DNA from: Salinibacterium sp. NK8237
Lineage (GTDB): Bacteria > Actinomycetota > Actinomycetes > Actinomycetales > Microbacteriaceae
Length of the DNA: 64,000 bases
Assembly: GCF_015864955.1 (NCBI RefSeq)
Contig: NZ_JADYWE010000002.1
Span: 4,326-68,325 of the forward strand
Direction of reading: 5' to 3'
Of the stretch, positions 25,843-33,961 are shown in pieces. Position 1 is the first letter of the stretch. Each line of letters begins with the position of its first letter. The notes under the pieces are model-generated. The model searched no databases. It was not told the DNA's origin and saw only the letters and a program-made list of their open reading frames with translations. The position numbers and the translations under genes were made by a program.

Positions 25843-27477
25843 CTATTCGCCCGAAGCGCCGAGGTCGGCAGCCCAGGGGTAGTACAGGTAAACGAAGGAT
25901 GCGGGAGCACCCGTGACGCGGTCATTCATGAACAGTCGAACGGCAGGGTCGACGATCGGGATCCAGGTCAGATCCTCCATCACGAGCACTTGCGCTTCGT
26001 TTACGAGTTCAGCGCGCGCACTGTCATCGGCGGTTGCAGCGGCCTCGTCCAGCAACGCGTCGATGGAGGAGTTGCTGTAGTCGTTGTAGTTCTGCGATCC
26101 ACCGGTTCCGGCGATTGCGCGGAGGAACGCGAGCGGGTCAGGAACGTCCATGTAGTTGTAGGTCACGAACGCGTCGTGGCCTTCGCGCGCTGCGGGGTCA
26201 GAGAAGAATGCACCGAACTGGGCGCTGGGCACACCTTCCGGCTCAACAGTCAGGCCAATGGCGCGGGCGCCGTTAGAGATCTCCGAGATGATGTCGGCGT
26301 AGTAGGTGCGCTCCGACGGGTACACGATCTTGATCGGCTCGGTGAGGTCGACCTCGGCGTCCTTCAGAACTTCCTTGGCACCTTCGATGTCGATTTCTGC
26401 CGAGGCGAGTTCGTCGCGACCTGCCGTGAATTCAGCGTCGCCGTATGACCAGCCGTTGTCGGGAACGAGAGACTGTGACGCGCTCGCCGTGCCTTCAAAG
26501 ACCGTCGCGGCAATGGCATCCCGGTCGGTCGCCATCATGAGCGCCTGGCGAACGGCGGGGTCGGCGAAGATGCCGTTTCCGGTGCCGATGATGCCGACGA
26601 TCTGCAACGAGTTGCCGAGGTAAAGGGATCCCTCGGTCGAGCTTTGCAGCGACTTGAGCGCACCGAGCGGCACGTCGTACGAACCATCGATCGCGCCCGT
26701 GTCGAGTGCGGTGGCGATAGCGGCTGCGTCAACGATGAAGTTGATGTCGACCTGAGCCGTCTGAGCCTGCTTGTCACTGTTCCAGTAGTTGTCGTTCTTG
26801 ATCAGTGAGATCGACTGGCCCTGATCCCAGTCCCCAACGGAGAAGGGGCCGGTGCACATGACCTTGCCGGTCGGGTTGCCGAAGGTGTCGCCAGCTGCTT
26901 CGCGGAAGTCTTGCTCCACGATCGTGCCGACGGGGGTCACCATGTAGGAGTTGAAGGCGGCATCCGGCTTCGTGAGGGTAACGGTGACTTCCCAGTCCGC
27001 GGTCTTCTCAATGGAAGCGATGTTGCCGACGAGCCCGCCGGCCCAGTAGCTTCCTTCGTCGGCATCCTGATGACGGCCGAGGCTGTACACGACGTCATCG
27101 GCGGTCATTTCCTGGCCATCCCAGAATTCGACGCCCTCGCGAATTGTGTAGATGTAGGTGAGATCGTCGGGGGTTTCGACCTTTTCGGCCAACCCGGGTT
27201 CGATCGTGAAGTCGGGCTGCAACTGCATGAGTCCTTCACACAGGTTGGCCACAACGGTGTTCTCGGCGTAGTTGAACGACTTGATCGGGTCGAGCGATGC
27301 TGGCTCGCCGAAGGGAAGGTTCCACGTCACCAAATCGAGCTCGCCGGTGGCGGCAGGAGTGAGGGTGAGGAGGTCGTTGTTGTCAACGCTGGATGAGGTG
27401 TCGCTGCTGGTGCCTGCTGCGCACCCGGTCAGTGCGAGGGCAAGAATGCTGCCGATCGCTATTGCTTTTTTCTTCAT
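25843..27477 (-). CDS. Peptide ABC importer substrate-binding lipoprotein (family 5)
   Basis: 544-residue SBP_bac_5 protein. The ATG at 27477 begins a lipoprotein signal, MKKKAIAIGS with lipobox ALTGC. Longer in-frame translations would lack a signal peptide. The DppA-like body has TIREGVEFWDGQEMTADDVVYSL and QSLVPDNGWSY. First gene of the SBP-DppB-DppC-DppD-DppF-C45 operon and divergent from a LacI repressor with twin operators, so probably inducible by the imported compound. Confidence 0.9.
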   Translation of the reverse strand: MKKKAIAIGSILALALTGCAAGTSSDTSSSVDNNDLLTLTPAATGELDLVTWNLPFGEPASLDPIKSFNYAENTVVANLCEGLMQLQPDFTIEPGLAEKVETPDDLTYIYTIREGVEFWDGQEMTADDVVYSLGRHQDADEGSYWAGGLVGNIASIEKTADWEVTVTLTKPDAAFNSYMVTPVGTIVEQDFREAAGDTFGNPTGKVMCTGPFSVGDWDQGQSISLIKNDNYWNSDKQAQTAQVDINFIVDAAAIATALDTGAIDGSYDVPLGALKSLQSSTEGSLYLGNSLQIVGIIGTGNGIFADPAVRQALMMATDRDAIAATVFEGTASASQSLVPDNGWSYGDAEFTAGRDELASAEIDIEGAKEVLKDAEVDLTEPIKIVYPSERTYYADIISEISNGARAIGLTVEPEGVPSAQFGAFFSDPAAREGHDAFVTYNYMDVPDPLAFLRAIAGTGGSQNYNDYSNSSIDALLDEAAATADDSARAELVNEAQVLVMEDLTWIPIVDPAVRLFMNDRVTGAPASFVYLYYPWAADLGASGE

Positions 27478-27543
27478 TGAATTGCTCCTAGGTAGATCGA
27501 ACCTGAACGCTAAGACGCTTGATGTGTGTGAAAACCTAGTTGA

Positions 27544-27581
27544 CCAAAACGTTTTGGGGGAAAAATACCCAAAACGTTTTA
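27544..27581. promoter_or_regulatory. Twin LacI-family operators
   Basis: Two copies of the palindrome CCAAAACGTTTT(G/A) lie at 27544-27557 and 27569-27581, centres 25 bp apart, between the divergent binding-protein and LacI genes. AAAACGTTTT with a central CG is the standard LacI/GalR-type site, so the adjacent regulator likely represses both directions. Confidence 0.85.
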
Positions 27582-27610
27582 CATGCCGGAAACTCGGGTA
27601 GCCTGCCAGA

Positions 27611-28687
27611 GTGACCACTAACCAGCCACGTAGACGAGCGACAATTCACGACGTCGCCAAGCGGGCCGGGGTCTCGATCACCACCGTTTCTCACGCCCTC
27701 AATGGCAAGGGAGTCATTGCGGATGCCACCAGGAAGCGAGTCGTCGAAACCGCCGCTGATCTGGGATATAGCCCAGATGCGATCGCTCGCGGACTCCGCA
27801 GCCGTCGCCTCGGAATCCTGGGACTCGTCATCCGCCCCCTCGACACTCTCGGCTCCTACCAACCGGAGGGTGTTGACTACTTTTTACGGTTTGCGGGAGC
27901 CGCCGCAGTCGAAGCGTTGGATCGCGGTTACGGGCTTGCGTTAATGCGGGACCCCACCGTCGGCAATGCCCCCGGCATCGCTCTGGCCGCCGATGGCTTC
28001 ATCATTTCTGACCCGGTGGCCAGCGATCCGGTCATCGAATTGCTCACGCGAAACGGCATCGCTGTCGTGGCAGTGGGGCGCGATATCGAGCGACCGGAAT
28101 TCACCGCCTGGCTTGGCGCCGGCACTCACACCAACACGGATGCAGTTATCCAGCACTTTCTCGAACGCGGCGCCACGCGCATCGCGATTGTCACCGGAGA
28201 AGACAACAACTCGTGGAACGCCGATAGCGAATTGACGTACCGGGCCTGGGCTGCGGAACGCGGGCAATCCCCGCTCGTGTACCACCAAGATGAGGGCTTG
28301 GGCGAGGCGGGTGGTCGCGCACTGGCCGAACAGATGCTGGCCTCAGGCGAGCCGCTTCCGGATGCCATCTATTGCCTGACCGGGCGGCACGCTGCGGGCA
28401 TGCAAGCTGGGCTGCAAGCGGCCGGCTATCTGATTCCCGACGACATCATGATCGCCTCAGGGTCTGACTCGGAGCAGACCAGAAACAGCGCTCCGCCCAT
28501 AACTTCGATCGATTTGGCACCCGAGGCAACGGCGAAAGCTGCGGTCACGTTCTTGGTCGAATTGCTCGATGGCGTGCCCGATGCCGATCCGGATGCCGAC
28601 CCTGACGGCGACGGCGCTGGCGATCCGGTTCCTCCGGAGGTCGAGTACCGGATCAGAGATCGCGCGTCGACTCGCTCAATGCGCTGA
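27611..28687 (+). CDS. LacI-family transcription regulator
   Basis: N-terminal HTH (about 7-60: TIHDVAKRAGVSITTVSHAL, then YSPDAIARGLRS) plus a periplasmic-binding-like effector domain. Starts with GTG at 27611. The C-terminus ends in an unusual Asp-Pro run (PDADPDADPDGDGAGDP) and its last 35 bp overlap the convergent amine oxidase gene. Predicted repressor of the peptide-importer operon through the sites at 27544-27581. Effector unknown. Confidence 0.92.
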   Translation: MTTNQPRRRATIHDVAKRAGVSITTVSHALNGKGVIADATRKRVVETAADLGYSPDAIARGLRSRRLGILGLVIRPLDTLGSYQPEGVDYFLRFAGAAAVEALDRGYGLALMRDPTVGNAPGIALAADGFIISDPVASDPVIELLTRNGIAVVAVGRDIERPEFTAWLGAGTHTNTDAVIQHFLERGATRIAIVTGEDNNSWNADSELTYRAWAAERGQSPLVYHQDEGLGEAGGRALAEQMLASGEPLPDAIYCLTGRHAAGMQAGLQAAGYLIPDDIMIASGSDSEQTRNSAPPITSIDLAPEATAKAAVTFLVELLDGVPDADPDADPDGDGAGDPVPPEVEYRIRDRASTRSMR

Positions 28688-30029
28688 ATGACAGTGCGAC
28701 CCCGAGAATGTTCTCGGCGGCGCGATGACCGGAGCGTAGTGCCGCGGTGACGGTGGCTGGATCATCCGTCCACGTTGCTTCGCCCGCAAAGTGCAGCACG
28801 TTCTCGACCGGGGTGGCCAGCAGGTCGTGGTCGTCGGGCGTGGATCCCGGGCGCATGTACGCGTACGACCCGTACGAGTATGGATCGTCTTGCCAGCGCG
28901 TCACGAGCACTTCGTCGGGGTGCTCGACGCGCTCGCCGTAGAGCCCGCGCAGAGCATCGAGAACGGACGAGCTGATCTGTTCGTCGCTCCAGTCGCGCGC
29001 CTCGATGGCGCTGGGGCCGGCAGCGAACGTGAGCAGGGTGGGAACGCCGTGCAGATCGGTGAGGTCGTACCAGGAATGCCACCACTTGCCCGCCTCGCCC
29101 TGCTGGCGAATCGCGTAGACGCTCTCATCCCAGAAGCGAGTGGGGAAGCGCAGAAAGACCTTCTCGAAGTTGTTCATCTCGAAGCCGTCAATGGCGTGGG
29201 TGAGCCATTCGGGCAGCGCCGGCTCGAACGCGAGATCGCCGCTCTTGAGCACCCCAATCGGCACCGTTACGACCACGCGATCCGCGGTGAAATCGCCCTG
29301 CGCGGTGGCGACCGTTGCGCCCTGCTTTGACCAACGGATGCCGGTGACCACATGCTCGAGGCGAACGTCGAGTCCCTGTGCGAGATTCGTTGCCAGCTCG
29401 TCATAGCCGTCGGGGAACACCACCTCGTCGCCCTCGACCGTGTCATCGTCGAGACCGTGCGCATCGAGCAGCCCGGCGTGCACGCCGTACTGCTCCTCGG
29501 AGCGGTGCAGCACGAACTCGCGCACGCGCTCCGCCCGATCGGGGTTCCAGCCGAGCGTGGAAAGCGCGACGCCCATCGTCTGCTCATAGCTTGTGCCGAG
29601 AGTGGAAGCCTGCACCGCCGTCGCAAGATGCGCGTCGAAGGTGCGGACGTCATCCGCGAACTGGGCGACAGCGTCGTCGCTGAGGCGCTCGCCGGTGGGG
29701 CTGTAATAGGCGATGGGGCGGCCGGTGGGCTGGTAGCTGCCAACCGTGAACTCGACCGTGCGCATGCCGAAGGCGTTGACGATATCGGTGAGGGGGTTGT
29801 CGTCGACGCCGTGGATCCAGGATGCTCCGCGGTCGGTGGCAACGTCGCCGGAGCGTTCGGTGTGCGTGCGGCCACCCGTGCGGTCGCGGGCTTCGAGCAC
29901 GAGCACTCGTTGGCCGGACTGGGCGAGAAAGCGTGCCGCGGTGAGCCCGGAGACTCCGGCGCCGACGACGATCGTGTCGAAGGCTGTCGCGGCCGGGTCT
30001 GCGGTAGGCGCGCTAGCGATGTCGGTCAT
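28653..30029 (-). CDS. Flavin monoamine oxidase family protein
   Basis: FAD-dependent amine oxidase. The Rossmann motif VVGAGVSGLTAARFLA and EARDRTGGRTHT (about 20-60) and the C-terminal FAD motif HFAGEATWTDDPATVTAA are present. Likely oxidises a primary or polyamine, giving aldehyde, ammonia and H2O2. The ATG at 30029 is chosen because upstream in-frame residues look noncoding. Its start region recurs in degenerate form at 32068-32107. Substrate not readable. Confidence 0.88.
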   Translation of the reverse strand: MTDIASAPTADPAATAFDTIVVGAGVSGLTAARFLAQSGQRVLVLEARDRTGGRTHTERSGDVATDRGASWIHGVDDNPLTDIVNAFGMRTVEFTVGSYQPTGRPIAYYSPTGERLSDDAVAQFADDVRTFDAHLATAVQASTLGTSYEQTMGVALSTLGWNPDRAERVREFVLHRSEEQYGVHAGLLDAHGLDDDTVEGDEVVFPDGYDELATNLAQGLDVRLEHVVTGIRWSKQGATVATAQGDFTADRVVVTVPIGVLKSGDLAFEPALPEWLTHAIDGFEMNNFEKVFLRFPTRFWDESVYAIRQQGEAGKWWHSWYDLTDLHGVPTLLTFAAGPSAIEARDWSDEQISSSVLDALRGLYGERVEHPDEVLVTRWQDDPYSYGSYAYMRPGSTPDDHDLLATPVENVLHFAGEATWTDDPATVTAALRSGHRAAENILGVALSFSALSESTRDL

Positions 30030-30068
30030 GAGGTCACAGTAGCAACGTGGTGCTGGGTTCGGCTGACC
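30029..30068. repeat. 40-bp imperfect direct repeat, copy A (amine oxidase 5' end)
   Basis: TGAGGTCACAGTAG, 15 variable bases, then TTCGGCTGACC. The same 14- and 11-base blocks with identical spacing recur at 32068-32107. Copy A contains the amine oxidase start and upstream region. Confidence 0.7.
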
Positions 30069-30136
30069 TTGACGTCGGTTTAGGGCGAACCCCACGTGGA
30101 CGGCTCGCGACCGCGAACGTCCGTAACGGGAACCTA

Positions 30137-30286
30137 TTACGGGCGGTAGTCTTCGCGGTCTTCGTAGAGTGAGCGAGCGCTGGGATCTGCGCTTCGGCCA
30201 CCGTTGGCCGCCCCGCCTAACTGGGTAAACACGAATGCCAGGCGCTTAGCGGCCCGACCCATCAAACTGAGAAACCGTGTGAACAT
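30137..30286 (-). CDS. Small protein of unknown function (49 residues)
   Basis: The ATG at 30286 is preceded by AGAAGGGA, a good ribosome-binding site. The N-terminal half (MFTRFLSLMGRAAKRLAFVF) could be an amphipathic membrane-surface helix. The C-terminal half is polar and ends YEDREDYRP. I recognise no domain. Lies just upstream of the amine oxidase on the same strand, so it may share its transcript. Confidence 0.55.
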   Translation of the reverse strand: MFTRFLSLMGRAAKRLAFVFTQLGGAANGGRSADPSARSLYEDREDYRP

Positions 30287-30479
30287 CGTTGGTCCCTTCT
30301 CGGTTAGAACAACTATATTCAGCATCGCAGTTCGACTGCAATGCTCGCCTCCGCATCCCGGAGTTCGAACGGCGCCACTGGCGGAGTGCCGAATCCGCGC
30401 ACCATGTTTCGGCGTGAGATCGTCATGTGGCAGACGCTAGCGTTGGTTTGGGATGAACCCCAATTAGGCAGCCAGTTGG

Positions 30480-31013
30480 TTAAGTCGCTGCTTCGAGCTC
30501 GGCGATATTGGTCAGGATGTACTCCGAGTCCACGAGAAAGATTGCTGGGCTGCATGTCTCGTCAGTGATGTTTACATCGCTGCCAGTCTGGATGTCGAGT
30601 GATAACGACCAGCACAAGCTCCTAATGTGTCGTGCAGCTACTAGCCCTGAATCGAATCGTGCTAGCCCGGTTGTATATGCAGTAAGCGTCAGACGCTGTT
30701 CAGCCGTGTGGCCAGAGACGAGCCAAGTACCGTCCCCTGCAGGGCGAAACTCCGACAAGATCTCTTCATCGGTGAGGTCAAGTATCTGCAAGCTGAATCC
30801 ACATTGGTCGAGTTTCGATTCGAATAGCTCAACGTCCTCGATAGGTGCTTCCTCCTCGGCTTGGATCTGAATGCAGGCCGAGGCGTCAGCGAATAGGAAG
30901 GCGGTGCGCTCTAGCGCCTTTACTTCGAGGTCGGCACCGATCTCATTGGCAGGGACCCCTACGCAGCTTCCAAGCAGACTTGTGCTGGCTAACAAGACGA
31001 TTACTGATTTCAC
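30480..31013 (-). CDS. Hypothetical lipoprotein
   Basis: Starting at the GTG at 31013 gives VKSVIVLLASTSLLGSC, a clean lipoprotein signal with lipidated Cys. The ATG at 31052 is an alternative but adds a charged leader and overlaps the upstream ORF. The mature part has several Cys (DQCGF, SLCWS, DETCSP) and an acidic stretch. No domain recognised. Base composition is lower in GC than neighbours, fitting an accessory region. Confidence 0.6.
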   Translation of the reverse strand: MKSVIVLLASTSLLGSCVGVPANEIGADLEVKALERTAFLFADASACIQIQAEEEAPIEDVELFESKLDQCGFSLQILDLTDEEILSEFRPAGDGTWLVSGHTAEQRLTLTAYTTGLARFDSGLVAARHIRSLCWSLSLDIQTGSDVNITDETCSPAIFLVDSEYILTNIAELEAAT

Positions 31014-31017
31014 AGGC

Positions 31018-31275
31018 CTAGAGGGGCGCAAGTTCTGCCTCCAGGGCGTCAAAATGCAAGTTCGTGTCTACTGCGAAGGCCGGGATGGATGCAGCGGGAG
31101 TCCAGATATAAGCCCCGCTTCGGGGATTGCTGATAACGCTAAGCCACTCCTGGCCTAGCTTTTCGAGATGAATTACCTCATCGTTGGTGATCGCACCGCT
31201 GAGCTCAGCGAACGATCCAACAGCCGCAACGCCCGCAATGAGTTTTTGGGGCGCACCGTCAGCAGAGCAAAGCAA
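31018..31275 (-). CDS. Hypothetical short ORF, possibly a gene remnant
   Basis: 85 residues from a TTG start, ending 4 bases before the lipoprotein GTG start. The first part is helical; the end (AYIWTPAASIPAFAVDTNLHFDALEAELAPL split over its last third) looks protein-like. There is no signal peptide and no good RBS. An in-frame stop precedes the TTG. Could be the 3' part of a broken gene or a short cytoplasmic protein. Confidence 0.3.
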   Translation of the reverse strand: MLCSADGAPQKLIAGVAAVGSFAELSGAITNDEVIHLEKLGQEWLSVISNPRSGAYIWTPAASIPAFAVDTNLHFDALEAELAPL

Positions 31276-31567
31276 GTATGACCCTCACTGTCGAAATACG
31301 AACATTTTTCGATTTAGGGCGATGCTATCGCTTGTATTACTCCCTGGGCAATAGCGCAGCCGCGTTCGCGAAGGCCTGCTGTGCGGCCGCCAGACGCTCG
31401 CTCTGCTGCGCTTCACGGTCGAAATGTCGAGCAGGTAGACAGGTCGGCAAATGTGAGACATTATTGATTTCACATAGTTGAGACCGGAAAATTGGTGTGT
31501 GCGAAGACGCGTCGCACACAGCCCCACTTGCGCGGTTCGCTGGAACCGCAACCTGCTAAGGAGCCTA
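31276..31567. other. Gene-poor interval with ORF remnant and hairpin
   Basis: No convincing complete gene. On the minus strand 31337-31430 encodes a protein-like helical stretch (REAQQSERLAAAQQAFANAA) without a good start, perhaps a decayed gene end. A 9-bp stem (TGTGTGCGA 31496-31504 with TCGCACACA 31512-31520) lies in the leader of the next lipoprotein gene. Confidence 0.4.
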
Positions 31568-32017
31568 ATGAGACGTTTGCTAACCGCGGCCGTATGCGCC
31601 GGAATGCTGATCTCTGTTTCTGCATGCACCCAAGTCGAGCCGCCACCGCCCACCGAACCTTCGTCAAGCGCAGCCGCGACTTCGTTGGAGGAGGGCAACG
31701 TTGGGCTGTGCCATTCGCTCTCGATCGAACTCATGACGGTGAACGGCGTGGTCTCGGGGTATGAGGCCGGCGAGTTGAATAGGGAATCGTTCGATTACAT
31801 GATTGCCACTATTGCCGACGGCTTCCCGATCCTTGGAATCTTGCACAAGGACGCGCTTTTGAGCAGCCAAGTCGACGACCTACGTTCGGCAATCACGGAG
31901 CTAGGCGCCGACGGTGCCGAACCGGCCGTAGGGGACGCGTCAGCGTTGGGAGAAGCGACGACGGCGCTCGCTGTCGAATGCGATGCAGTCGGCGCACCTT
32001 TGAGCTTTTACCAGTAG
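31568..32017 (+). CDS. Hypothetical lipoprotein
   Basis: 149 residues. Start ATG at 31568 is preceded by TAAGGAG. The signal MRRLLTAAVCAGMLISVSAC ends in a lipobox. A Pro/Ser-rich linker (PPPPTEPSSSAAATS) leads to a mostly helical domain of about 110 residues with two Cys (GLCHSLS, VECDAVG) that may pair. No family recognised. It sits in the accessory patch bounded by 40-bp repeats. Confidence 0.65.
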   Translation: MRRLLTAAVCAGMLISVSACTQVEPPPPTEPSSSAAATSLEEGNVGLCHSLSIELMTVNGVVSGYEAGELNRESFDYMIATIADGFPILGILHKDALLSSQVDDLRSAITELGADGAEPAVGDASALGEATTALAVECDAVGAPLSFYQ

Positions 32018-32067
32018 CCACAGGCGAGTCGCCCTCTCGATGCCGATGACGATGCCGATGCCAGGTG

Positions 32068-32107
32068 TGAGGTCACAGTAGTAATGCGCCCCCGCATTCG
32101 GCTGACC
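32068..32107. repeat. 40-bp imperfect direct repeat, copy B
   Basis: Degenerate second copy of the amine oxidase 5' region at 30029-30068, same orientation and length. It lies 24 bp before the HEAT-like gene. No functional amine oxidase start remains here. Confidence 0.7.
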
Positions 32108-32131
32108 CGCTCGCGATAAAGTGGCGATCAC

Positions 32132-32863
32132 ATGAAGAGCTCAGTGAGTCAGTTGCGCGGTCGTGGATTCTTGCGCGACGAAGACCTCGATGCGTCCCGT
32201 CATCTGTCGGCGGCCGAACTGACGCGACAGTTGGACTCCACTGACGCTGTCGAGCGATCAGCCGCAGTCCGGTTGCTCTCGCGTGCTGCGGGACCGGATG
32301 CTTCGTTGGATCAGCTTTTCGTGGAGCGACTCACACGAGAGACCAAGCTCTATACCAAGCTCGAACTGTGCGAAGCGCTCCAAGCGGGCGGCCAAGAAAC
32401 CGCCCAGCTGCTCATTCCGCTGCTCGGTGCTATCGGGCGGAATCAGCACGAACAGCCATCCACTGAAGCGTTCAAGAAGACTAGCTACCCGCTTCCGCGA
32501 GACATCGTGGCGAGGATTCTTGCGCGTATGGATTCTGTGGTGTTGCCGCCGTTGATCGCGGCCGTTGTCGACGGACCACGGACGCGGGCAGTCGAGGCGA
32601 TCGATGCCGTCGGCTTCCTATGTTTCTACTCAGCGGTGACAACGACGGATCGGCTGGCAGCGCTCAACGCGCTCACCGAGAAGCTTCGGGGCAACCCTGA
32701 TGACGAGCTCATGCAGTGGAAGATTGTGCGTGCGCTCGAGAGTTTCAATCATCCCAATGCCAAGCTCCTCCTCGAACGACTCGTCGCGGGAAGTACCAAT
32801 CCGGTGATAGTCCAGGAAGCTCAGCGATCGCTCGCATTAGTGGTTGAGCAGCCTGCGCTGTAG
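32132..32863 (+). CDS. HEAT-repeat-like protein of unknown function
   Basis: 243 residues, no signal peptide or membrane helix. Several repeating helical pairs (DAVERSAAVRLLSRAAG; QLLIPLLGAIGRN; MQWKIVRALESFNHPNAKLLLERLV) resemble HEAT/PBS-lyase scaffolds. Such proteins mediate protein contacts. The downstream metal importer begins 136 bp later with its own operator, so co-transcription is not required. Confidence 0.6.
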   Translation: MKSSVSQLRGRGFLRDEDLDASRHLSAAELTRQLDSTDAVERSAAVRLLSRAAGPDASLDQLFVERLTRETKLYTKLELCEALQAGGQETAQLLIPLLGAIGRNQHEQPSTEAFKKTSYPLPRDIVARILARMDSVVLPPLIAAVVDGPRTRAVEAIDAVGFLCFYSAVTTTDRLAALNALTEKLRGNPDDELMQWKIVRALESFNHPNAKLLLERLVAGSTNPVIVQEAQRSLALVVEQPAL

Positions 32864-32943
32864 AGGGTTTTGTGGCGTTCTCCTGCGCCAATCATGCGCA
32901 GGAGAAAGATCCGCGACTTTTACCGATCGTTAAGGTTTCAGGC

Positions 32944-32965
32944 AAACTACGTCTAGACGTAGTTT
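32944..32965. promoter_or_regulatory. Perfect 22-bp palindrome, DtxR-family operator of metal ABC operon
   Basis: AAACTACGTCT-AGACGTAGTTT is a perfect dyad 33 bp before the binding-protein ATG. The same half-site AGACGTAGTT recurs upstream of the DtxR-family regulator at 36345-36366, linking regulator and transporter. Confidence 0.85.
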
Positions 32966-32998
32966 CCTAAAGAGGCTCTCCCAACATAGGATCAGAAC

Positions 32999-33961
32999 AT
33001 GGGAATGAGAGCAGTAACGGGCCGCCAGCACACCGCACGCATGACGATGATTTCTGCTGCGGCATCCGCCCTTCTGCTCGGTCTCGCTGGCTGCACTGCG
33101 GTGTCGGATGCGGGCGCCACGACTGACCCGAACGACGACCGCCCTGTCGTGCTCACGACCTTTACGGTGCTCGCCGATATCGCCGAGAACGTGGCCGGCG
33201 ACAACCTGCGGGTGGAATCCATCACCAAGGTGGGGGCCGAGATCCACGGCTACGAGCCCACGCCCGGCGACATTGCCAAGGCGGCCGAAGCCGACCTGAT
33301 TCTCGACAACGGGCTCAACCTTGAAGCCTGGTTCGCGCAGTTCGTCGACGGTCTCGACGTGCCGCACGTGGTGGTCTCTGACGGCGTCGACACCATCAAC
33401 ATTGCCGAAGATGCCTATGAAGGGCTGCCCAACCCGCACGCGTGGATGAGCCCCCTCAACGCACAGATTTACGTCGACAATATGGAGGCCGCGTTCGCTG
33501 AACTCGACCCCGAAAACGCTGCCGACTACGCCGCCAATGCTGAGGCGTACAAGGCGGAGTTGCAGCTTGTGAACGACGAGCTCACGGCCGAACTCGCCGA
33601 GTTGCCGGCGTCACAGCGCGCTCTCGTCTCGTGTGAAGGAGCGTTCTCGTACATGGCACGCGACGCTGGGCTGAGCGAGCATTACCTGTGGGCGGTCAAC
33701 GCTGAGCAGCAGTCGACGCCCCGCCAGATCGCGTCGGTGATCGAGTTCGTGCGGGACAACGACGTGCCCGCAGTGTTCTGCGAATCCACCGTCTCCGATC
33801 GCGCGATGCAGCAAGTGGTCGAGGCCACTGACACGACCTTCGGCGGAACCCTCTACGTCGACTCGCTGTCGGAGGACGGTGGCCCGGTGCCGACCTACCT
33901 CGAGTTGCTGCGCCACGACGCCGACATCATCATCGCCGGGCTGACCGGGGCATCCCAATGA
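32999..33961 (+). CDS. Metal ABC importer substrate-binding lipoprotein (ZnuA/MntA type)
   Basis: Binds a divalent metal outside the cell. Lipobox LLGLAGC. Cluster A-I/TroA motifs are GAEIHGYEPTPGDI (first His ligand), NPHAWMSP (second His), and later the Glu/Asp region near YVDSLSEDGGPVPTYLELL. The absence of a long His-rich loop and the DtxR-type operator suggest Mn or Fe rather than Zn. Overlaps the ATPase gene by 4 bp. Confidence 0.9.
   Translation: MGMRAVTGRQHTARMTMISAAASALLLGLAGCTAVSDAGATTDPNDDRPVVLTTFTVLADIAENVAGDNLRVESITKVGAEIHGYEPTPGDIAKAAEADLILDNGLNLEAWFAQFVDGLDVPHVVVSDGVDTINIAEDAYEGLPNPHAWMSPLNAQIYVDNMEAAFAELDPENAADYAANAEAYKAELQLVNDELTAELAELPASQRALVSCEGAFSYMARDAGLSEHYLWAVNAEQQSTPRQIASVIEFVRDNDVPAVFCESTVSDRAMQQVVEATDTTFGGTLYVDSLSEDGGPVPTYLELLRHDADIIIAGLTGASQ

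Noticed and set aside
30350..30400. TTCGAAC-containing stretch resembling a tRNA T-loop
   Set aside because: No 5-bp T-stem, acceptor stem or anticodon arm can be drawn around it on either strand.
30319..30555. 78-residue minus ORF ending in FELRDAEASIAVELRC
   Set aside because: No ribosome-binding site, overlaps the lipoprotein gene end; the downstream 35 residues alone are too little evidence.
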